From JAZNUH01 sp045592225 (GTDB lineage Bacteria > Bacillota > Clostridia > UMGS1883 > UMGS1540), in the NCBI GenBank assembly GCA_045592225.1, contig JAZNUH010000123.1, forward strand, positions 1-8,284: a DNA stretch of 8,284 nt, in the 5' to 3' direction. The position numbers were made by a program, and so were the translations under genes. Below, piece by piece: positions 3,575-8,284 of the stretch. The number at the start of each line of letters is the position of its first letter. Within the stretch, counting starts at the first letter, position 1. The notes beneath the pieces were generated by a model that saw only the letters and a program-made list of their open reading frames with translations, had not been told where the DNA came from and made no database searches.

Positions 3575-5782
3575 ATGAGTATAAAAATTGCCCTTGCGGG
3601 TAACCCCAACAGCGGTAAAACTACTCTGTTCAATGCACTTACAGGTGCAAATCAGTACGTGGGCAACTGGCCCGGTGTTACTGTTGAGAAAAAAGAGGGT
3701 AAGCTTAAAAAACACAGTGATGTAGTGGTAACCGACCTTCCCGGCATTTATTCACTTTCTCCCTATACACTTGAAGAGGTTGTTGCAAGAAACTATCTGG
3801 TAGGGGAAAGACCCGACGTTATTTTAAACATTGTTGACGGAACAAATTTAGAGAGAAACTTATATCTCACCACACAGCTTACAGAGCTTGGAATTCCCAC
3901 AGTTGTTGCCATTAATATGATGGATACTGTAAAGAAAAACGGTGACAGGATAGACACAGCAGAGCTTTCGCGTGCGCTGGGCTGCAAGGTGGTGGAAATA
4001 TCGGCACTTCGCGGCACAGGTGTTAGCGAGGCAGCACAGGTGGCTATTGATGCGGCAAACAGTGGTAAAGCGGCACCTATGCACTCCTTCTCGGGCGCGG
4101 TTGAGCACGCAATTGCCCATATTGAAGAGGCTGTTTTGCACGATATGAGCGAAGAACAGCAAAGATGGTATGCTATTAAGATTTTTGAGCGTGATGAAAA
4201 GGCGATTGAGGCACTGGGCATTACAGAGGAAAAGCTTTCACACATTGAAGCTGACATAAAGGCGGCAGAGGCAGAGCTTGACGATGACGCTGAAAGCATT
4301 ATAACAAACGAGAGATACATATTTATAGGTCAGATTTTAAAGGGCAGCTACAAAAAGAAGAATGCAGGTAAGCTGACCATATCCGACAAGATTGACAAAA
4401 TAGTTACCAACAGAATACTCGCACTGCCCATTTTTGTGGCGGTTATGTGGCTTGTATACACACTTTCTATTGGTACAATCGGTGACTGGACAGTTGTATT
4501 TATGAACGACGGACTGTTCGGCTCCTTTGCCGAAACCTATGGCGAAGGCACATTACTCGGCGGACTTTACAGTATTCCCGAGCTGCTTGATATGGTGCTT
4601 ATCGGTGCAGACGGTGCGCCCATAATTGCAGAGTGGCTGTACTCACTTATTATGGACGGTATTGTAGGCGGTGTTGGTGCGGTGCTGGGCTTTGTTCCCC
4701 AGATGCTTATTCTCTTCCTGCTTCTTTCTGTTCTGGAAGACATCGGCTATATGTCACGTATTGCATTTATTATGGACAGAATTTTCAGAAAATTCGGTCT
4801 TTCGGGTAAATCCTTTATCCCCATGCTTGTTGGCTCGGGTTGTGGCGTTCCCGGTATTATGGCATCAAGAACCATTGAAAATGACCGCGACAGAAAAATG
4901 ACAATTATGACAACCTGCTTTATTCCCTGCGGTGCAAAAATGCCCATTGTAGGTCTTGTGGCAAGTGCCCTGTTCGGCGGTGCGGCATGGGTTGCAACCT
5001 CTGCTTACTTTATAGGTGTGGCGGCGGTTATTATTTCGGGTATTATACTTAAGAAAACAAAGATGTTTGCAGGCGACCCTGCTCCCTTTGTTATGGAGCT
5101 TCCTGCATATCATATGCCTGTTGCCGGCAACATTTTCCGCGCAACCTGGGAGAGAGGCTGGAGCTTTATAAAACGTGCAGGTACAGTTATTGTGCTGGCA
5201 AGCGTTGCTATATGGGTACTCAACAGCCTGTCCTTTGAAAACGGCTTCCACTTTATCACAGAAGAAGCGGGCGGCAGATCCATTCTTGAAGTAATCGGCA
5301 GTGTGGTAGCAGTTTTGTTTGCTCCTTTAGGCTTTGGCAACTGGCAATCTGCGGTTGCAACGGTTTTGGGTCTTGTTGCAAAGGAAGAGGTTGTAGGCGT
5401 ATTCGGTTCGCTTTCGTCTATGGCAGATGCTGACCTGGCATTTGAGCTTGTGGATGCGGCTGATTCTGCAGGTCTTGCAGTTATCGGTCAGGAATTCTTT
5501 GGCGGCAGCCAGCTTGCGGCTTACTCGTTTATGATATTTAATCTCCTTTGTGCACCCTGCTTTGCGGCAATCGGTGCAATCAAGAGAGAAATGAACAACG
5601 GAAAATGGACCTGGTTTGCGGTGGGTTATATGTGTGTGTTCGCTTACGCAATATCTCTTATCGTGTTCCAGCTTGGCTCACTCTTTATGGGCACAGCAAA
5701 TGTAATTGGTGTTATTGCGGCGCTTGTGGTGCTGGCGGCACTTATCTATATGCTGGTAAAGCCCTGTAAAGAGGCTAAATAA
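3575..5782 (+). CDS. feoB: ferrous iron transport protein B
   Basis: FeoB is the GTP-hydrolysing iron(II) transporter of the inner membrane. The 735-residue protein has an N-terminal G domain with all motifs: P-loop GNPNSGKT (9-16), switch Thr36 in NWPGVT, DLPG (54-57), NMMD (114-117) and SAL (143-145). A helical regulatory domain follows (about 165-265), then a polytopic membrane domain from about 283 to the end. The two Gate modules are visible, with GSGCGVPG (Cys423) and the CFIPCGAKMP segment (Cys448, Cys452), plus LLCAPC (Cys659, Cys662) late in the protein. Length and layout are normal. GAGAGG (3559-3564) lies 10 nt before the ATG. The gene is co-transcribed with two feoA genes and a small Cys-rich partner, probably under iron control through the two operators. 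Confidence 0.98.
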   Translation: MSIKIALAGNPNSGKTTLFNALTGANQYVGNWPGVTVEKKEGKLKKHSDVVVTDLPGIYSLSPYTLEEVVARNYLVGERPDVILNIVDGTNLERNLYLTTQLTELGIPTVVAINMMDTVKKNGDRIDTAELSRALGCKVVEISALRGTGVSEAAQVAIDAANSGKAAPMHSFSGAVEHAIAHIEEAVLHDMSEEQQRWYAIKIFERDEKAIEALGITEEKLSHIEADIKAAEAELDDDAESIITNERYIFIGQILKGSYKKKNAGKLTISDKIDKIVTNRILALPIFVAVMWLVYTLSIGTIGDWTVVFMNDGLFGSFAETYGEGTLLGGLYSIPELLDMVLIGADGAPIIAEWLYSLIMDGIVGGVGAVLGFVPQMLILFLLLSVLEDIGYMSRIAFIMDRIFRKFGLSGKSFIPMLVGSGCGVPGIMASRTIENDRDRKMTIMTTCFIPCGAKMPIVGLVASALFGGAAWVATSAYFIGVAAVIISGIILKKTKMFAGDPAPFVMELPAYHMPVAGNIFRATWERGWSFIKRAGTVIVLASVAIWVLNSLSFENGFHFITEEAGGRSILEVIGSVVAVLFAPLGFGNWQSAVATVLGLVAKEEVVGVFGSLSSMADADLAFELVDAADSAGLAVIGQEFFGGSQLAAYSFMIFNLLCAPCFAAIGAIKREMNNGKWTWFAVGYMCVFAYAISLIVFQLGSLFMGTANVIGVIAALVVLAALIYMLVKPCKEAK

Positions 5783-5794
5783 GAGGAAATAAAA

Positions 5795-5962
5795 ATGATT
5801 AATTGGATTTTAGAAAATTTACCTACAATTATTGTTGGAGTCATAGTTGCGGCTGCGCTTTTGGGCGTGTGTGCAAAAATGATTTCCGACAAAAAGAATC
5901 ACAAATCCTCCTGCGGCTGTGGTTGCAGCGGATGCGGGATGAAGGATATGTGTCATAAATAA
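5795..5962 (+). CDS. FeoB-associated Cys-rich membrane protein
   Basis: A 55-residue protein directly behind feoB, 12 nt after its stop, with AGAGG ahead of ATG 5795. Residues about 11-30 (TIIVGVIVAAALLGVCAKMI) form one membrane span. They are followed by a basic stretch DKKNHK and a Cys-rich tail with C40, C42, C44, C47 and C53 (CGCGCSGC core). This is the layout of the small FeoB-associated Cys-rich proteins found at the end of Firmicutes feo operons. Its exact role is unknown; the cysteines could handle Fe(II) or a cluster on the cytoplasmic face, or take FeoC's place (inference). It ends the operon, with a terminator 29 nt downstream. It is short enough to be skipped by ordinary gene calling. 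Confidence 0.92.
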   Translation: MINWILENLPTIIVGVIVAAALLGVCAKMISDKKNHKSSCGCGCSGCGMKDMCHK

Positions 5963-5991
5963 TCTCCATATAAACTTAAATCTTCTGAAAC

Positions 5992-6021
5992 AAAAAACAC
6001 AGGCTCTCACCTGTGTTTTTT
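5992..6021 (+). terminator. feo operon terminator
   Basis: AAAAAACACAGG (5992-6003) and CCTGTGTTTTTT (6010-6021) form a perfect 12-bp stem with a 6-nt loop, ending in a U-run. Confidence 0.92.
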
Positions 6022-6068
6022 GTGTGCCAAGAACAGGTTGCACAGAAATAAATTGTCGAATTTTATAA

Positions 6069-6092
6069 GTTTTTGCTCATTTGAGCAAAAAC
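6069..6092. promoter_or_regulatory. perfect 24-bp palindrome just upstream of the AAA+ ATPase promoter
   Basis: GTTTTTGCTCA (6069-6079), a 2-nt centre, then TGAGCAAAAAC (6082-6092): perfect 11-bp arms ending 2 nt before the -35 box. There is no U-run, and the feo operon already has a terminator 48 nt upstream, so an operator is more likely than a terminator. No cognate regulator is identifiable. Confidence 0.55.
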
Positions 6093-6094
6093 TA

Positions 6095-6123
6095 TTGACG
6101 GATTGTTTTTTTTATGCTAGCAT
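6095..6123 (+). promoter_or_regulatory. promoter of the AAA+ ATPase gene
   Basis: -35 TTGACG (6095-6100), a 17-nt spacer and -10 TAGCAT (6118-6123) preceded by TGC. The -10 lies in a 10-bp palindrome ATGCTAGCAT (6114-6123). Predicted start is near 6130, downstream of the in-frame ATG at 6114, which therefore cannot be the translation start. Confidence 0.7.
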
Positions 6124-6149
6124 ATAACTTAAGAAATGAGGTGCGAAAA

Positions 6150-7349
6150 ATGATTCAGCGAAAAGAATATTTAGATAATTTAATTGCACTGAAGGACAAG
6201 CAGGTTATAAAGGTTATTACCGGTGTAAGAAGATGCGGAAAGTCTACCCTGTTTGAGTTATACATGGACCATTTAAAGCAGACAGGTGTAGAGGATAGTC
6301 AAATTATATCGGTTAATCTTGAAGAGCTTGAAAATGCCGATTTACTGGATTATAAAGCGCTGCACAATTATATAACATCAAAGCTTGTTGCTGACAAAAG
6401 GAATTACATTTTTATTGATGAAGTACAGAAATGCAGTGGCTTTGAAAAAGCCGTTGACAGTCTTTTTATAAAGAAGAACTGCGATGTGTATATCACAGGC
6501 TCAAATGCATATCTGCTGTCAGGCGAGCTTGCAACCCTGCTTTCAGGAAGATACATTCAGATTGATATGTTACCCTTTTCCTTCAAGGAATTTTATGAAG
6601 CAACAAAGGTGGAGGGTAAAAGCAAAAGAGAAATCTTTGACAACTATTTAAGATACGGTTCCTTCCCTTACGTTGCATATCTTGAAAATGATGAAAAAAT
6701 CATAAATCAGTATATTGAGGGAATATACAATACCATTCTGTTAAAGGATGTGGCTACAAGAGAGAAAATAAATGATGTGTCGGTGTTGGAGAATATATTA
6801 AAAACTGTTGCATCAAGTATAGGAAGTCCTGTTTCAACAAAGAAAATAAGTGATACGCTGATATCAGGCGGGAGAAAGATTTCTCCCAATACAGTTGAGG
6901 CATATTTAAGAGCCCTGACCGACAGCTATATTCTTTATAACGCAACAAGATATGATATAAAAGGCAGACAGTTCTTAAAGACTCTCGGCAAGTATTATTT
7001 TGTAGACAGCGGTATAAGAAATCATATTATAAGTCAATCGGCAAGAGATTTGGGGCACCTTCTTGAAAATGTGGTTTATCTTGAGCTTTTAAGAAGAAAA
7101 AACCGGGTCAATATTGGTAAACTGGCGGAGAAGGAAGTGGATTTTGTTGCTACCAACATGAATGAGGTAGAATATTATCAGGTTTCTGCAAGTGTGCTTG
7201 ATGAAAAAACCTTGGAACGTGAATTAGCACCGTTACAAGAGATAAAAGACAATTATCCTAAAACTCTTTTAACCCTTGATGATATTGGTAACGGAGCAAA
7301 TTACGAAGGTATAAGGCAGATAAATATAATTGACTGGTTATTGGCATAG
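6150..7349 (+). CDS. AAA+ ATPase of the AAA_14/DUF4143 type
   Basis: A 399-residue cytoplasmic protein. The N-terminal P-loop domain has Walker A GVRRCGKST (25-33), Walker B YIFIDEVQ (86-93) and a sensor-like ITGSNA (115-120) followed by LLSGR (131-134, Arg134). A winged-helix-like middle follows (about 200-270). The C-terminal DUF4143 domain has KYYFVDSGIRN (281-291), LLENVVYLELLRR (303-315) and EVDFV (329-333). The C-terminal part resembles a PD-(D/E)XK nuclease fold, but the position usually holding the nuclease lysine reads Q-V-S (344-346), so nuclease activity is doubtful. Family members are widespread in anaerobes and have no settled function. The ATG at 6150 is chosen for its GAGGTG site with a 6-nt spacer; an upstream in-frame ATG (6114) lies within the promoter. 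It has its own promoter and terminator. Confidence 0.9.
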   Translation: MIQRKEYLDNLIALKDKQVIKVITGVRRCGKSTLFELYMDHLKQTGVEDSQIISVNLEELENADLLDYKALHNYITSKLVADKRNYIFIDEVQKCSGFEKAVDSLFIKKNCDVYITGSNAYLLSGELATLLSGRYIQIDMLPFSFKEFYEATKVEGKSKREIFDNYLRYGSFPYVAYLENDEKIINQYIEGIYNTILLKDVATREKINDVSVLENILKTVASSIGSPVSTKKISDTLISGGRKISPNTVEAYLRALTDSYILYNATRYDIKGRQFLKTLGKYYFVDSGIRNHIISQSARDLGHLLENVVYLELLRRKNRVNIGKLAEKEVDFVATNMNEVEYYQVSASVLDEKTLERELAPLQEIKDNYPKTLLTLDDIGNGANYEGIRQINIIDWLLA

Positions 7350-7355
7350 AAAGAT

Positions 7356-7391
7356 GGCTGTAAAAACCCGGTTTTTACAGCCACCTTTTTT
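7356..7391 (+). terminator. terminator between the convergent ATPase and DUF5662 genes
   Basis: GGCTGTAAAAAC (7356-7367) and GTTTTTACAGCC (7371-7382) form a perfect 12-bp stem with a 3-nt loop, followed by ACC and a U-run (7386-7391). The minus-strand reading has only a short U-run after the stem, so it mainly serves the ATPase gene but may help end the opposing gene. Confidence 0.9.
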
Positions 7392-7398
7392 GTTATGC

Positions 7399-7935
7399 TT
7401 AATATTCTTTTGCTTCTCTTACAACCTTAAACGCAGCCTTTTCACCCTCGTTTGCCAAAATGGTAAGCCAGCCTTCGATTAAGTCCGAGGTTTCGGGGTG
7501 AATGGAGCGGTTTATACTGCGGGTTGCCTTGCCGTTTTCAAAATACTCAAGTGGGTGGGAGTTTATATAATCCTTACCCTTATAAATTTTGCTTGCGGCA
7601 ACGCGGTCACAAAACATTTCCTTTACAAAGCGAATGGGCATTTTAACAGGGTCAACCCTTTTTGTGGCGGGGTTATAGTCATTCCAGTACTCAAAGTGGT
7701 GGCGGTTTCGTCCCTTATGGTGAAGCCACGCAGTAGAGTAGCCGTAAAGGGCACGCTCCGATTCGTTGGGACTTCTGTTACCCTTAAAGTGCTTTGCCCC
7801 TGCCAGAAACTCGGTGGGTGAGTACTTGGACAAATCGTGAAACAGAGCCTGAAAGCCTATGCCCGCACGAAAGCCGTGGGCAATAACCTTGTGTCTGTGC
7901 CGTGTTATTAATATAAAATGTTTTAATGCGCTCAT
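7399..7935 (-). CDS. DUF5662-family protein, HD-like
   Basis: A 178-residue cytoplasmic protein without signal or membrane segment. It matches my recollection of the DUF5662 family: an N-terminal LKHFILITRHRHKVI segment, then FHDLSKYSPTEF (32-43) with the HD pair His33-Asp34, then WLHHKGRNRHHFEYW (70-84) with His72, His73, His79 and His80, and MFCDRVAASKIY (107-118) with Asp110. The His/Asp pattern resembles a metal-dependent HD phosphohydrolase core, but no substrate can be named. AAAGGTGA (7942-7949) lies 6 nt before the ATG. The gene is convergent with the ATPase gene, with the stop 8 nt from the shared terminator region. Family call fairly sure; the catalytic inference is tentative. Confidence 0.85.
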   Translation of the reverse strand: MSALKHFILITRHRHKVIAHGFRAGIGFQALFHDLSKYSPTEFLAGAKHFKGNRSPNESERALYGYSTAWLHHKGRNRHHFEYWNDYNPATKRVDPVKMPIRFVKEMFCDRVAASKIYKGKDYINSHPLEYFENGKATRSINRSIHPETSDLIEGWLTILANEGEKAAFKVVREAKEY

Positions 7936-7953
7936 AAATAATCACCTTTATAG

Positions 7954-7982
7954 ATTATACACTGACTTGGGTGAAAAGTAAA
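7954..7982 (-). promoter_or_regulatory. possible promoter of the DUF5662 gene
   Basis: On the minus strand, a perfect -10 TATAAT (7959-7954) lies 17 nt from a weak -35 TTTACT (7982-7977). Transcription would start near 7947, giving a leader of only about 12 nt that keeps just the AGGTGA of the ribosome binding site. Confidence 0.4.
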
Positions 7983-7991
7983 TGGGGATGT

Positions 7992-8206
7992 AAAAAAAGT
8001 TTAGATTGCAAAAAGGCAAAGACAACACAAAATATAGATAGTCCTCAAAATATGGAAGCATCTTATTTTGTCGAAAAATCTCATTTCAATCGATTTTTCT
8101 ATATTTTAGAGCCTTTTTGCTACGAACGAACACACCCCCCGATATACTTAGTATAATCGGGGGTGCTACCCTTCGGGGTGTGTTCGTCCGTTCTAAAGCT
8201 TTTTTT
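7992..8206. repeat. nested fold-back element with two structured branches
   Basis: The outermost arms AAAAAAAGTTTAGA (7992-8005) and TCTAAAGCTTTTTTT (8192-8206) pair over 14 bp with one bulge. Branch 1 has GCAAAAAGGC (8008-8017) with GCCTTTTTGC (8111-8120), AAAATATAG (8029-8037) with CTATATTTT (8099-8107), and GAAAAATC (8073-8080) with GATTTTTC (8092-8099). Branch 2 is a 17-nt stem, 8122-8138 with 8175-8191 (one mismatch), enclosing CCGATATAC/GTATaATCGG (8139-8160) and GGGT-gct-ACCC (8161-8171). No convincing gene lies here. It may be a structured RNA ending in a U-run or a non-autonomous mobile element; I recognise no known family. Confidence 0.6.
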
Positions 8207-8220
8207 CCTATCCCCTGCAA

Positions 8221-8258
8221 AAAGCAAAAACGCAAAATTTATTTTGCGTTTTTGCTTT
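8221..8258. terminator. perfect 18-bp palindromic bidirectional terminator
   Basis: AAAGCAAAAACGCAAAAT (8221-8238) and its exact reverse complement (8241-8258) are separated by only TT. The A/T-rich arms give U-rich tails on both strands. It probably ends a minus-strand gene lying just beyond the right edge. Confidence 0.75.
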
Positions 8259-8284
8259 AAAATTGTGTCGCAGCAAGCGGAGCT

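Noticed and set aside
6114..6149. N-terminal extension of the ATPase from ATG 6114
   Set aside because: It overlaps the predicted -10 and has no ribosome binding site, whereas ATG 6150 has a well-placed one.
7971..8156. 61-codon plus-strand open frame
   Set aside because: It lies wholly across the fold-back arms, has no ribosome binding site, and its low-complexity Lys/Thr/Asn-rich product shows no recognisable domain.
8257..8284. C-terminal end of a minus-strand gene (nine codons ending at a TAA at 8257-8259)
   Set aside because: The position next to a terminator fits, but nine codons are too few to support a gene call.

Overview
The window looks like a chromosomal segment of an uncultured Clostridia bacterium, most like the Oscillospiraceae/Ruminococcaceae. 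The evidence is moderate GC, strong AGGAGG-type ribosome binding sites, long palindromic terminators with U-runs, a lysine riboswitch ahead of asd-dapA, a feoA-feoA-feoB cluster ending in a small Cys-rich FeoB-associated protein, and intergenic DNA packed with fold-back repeats. The taxonomic call is an inference from gene content and layout.

Left part (1-1843, minus strand): the start of dapA (cut by the window edge) and complete asd form a lysine/diaminopimelate biosynthesis operon, reading leftward. Its leader is about 555 nt long. It starts at a near-consensus promoter (TTGACA/TATTAT), carries a lysine riboswitch (L box) and one or two terminator hairpins, and then contains about 276 bp bracketed by 14-bp terminal inverted repeats. 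This looks like a MITE that landed between the riboswitch and asd.

Middle left (1872-2846, plus strand): rpsT (ribosomal protein S20, UUG start) is transcribed divergently from asd. It is followed by its terminator, a tRNA-Thr(CGT) gene with its own terminator, and two related hairpin-array elements of about 180 bp. No protein gene is supported between the tRNA and position 3067.

Centre (2989-6021, plus strand): an iron(II) uptake operon, feoA1-feoA2-feoB-(FeoB-associated Cys-rich protein), with a clear promoter and terminator. An 18-bp palindrome, TTAGTT-N6-AACTAA, overlaps the promoter -10 box and recurs in the feoA2-feoB gap. It resembles DtxR/IdeR-type metalloregulator sites, so the operon is probably iron-repressed.

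Right part (6069-8284): an AAA+ ATPase of the AAA_14/DUF4143 type has its own promoter behind a perfect 24-bp palindrome. It faces a convergent gene for a DUF5662-like protein, with one strong terminator between them. The last 350 bp carry no supportable gene, but they hold an elaborate nested fold-back element (7992-8206) and a perfect 18-bp-stem bidirectional terminator. I see no phage, CRISPR array, transposase or defence island. The most interesting content is the intergenic structured DNA and the twin feo operators.
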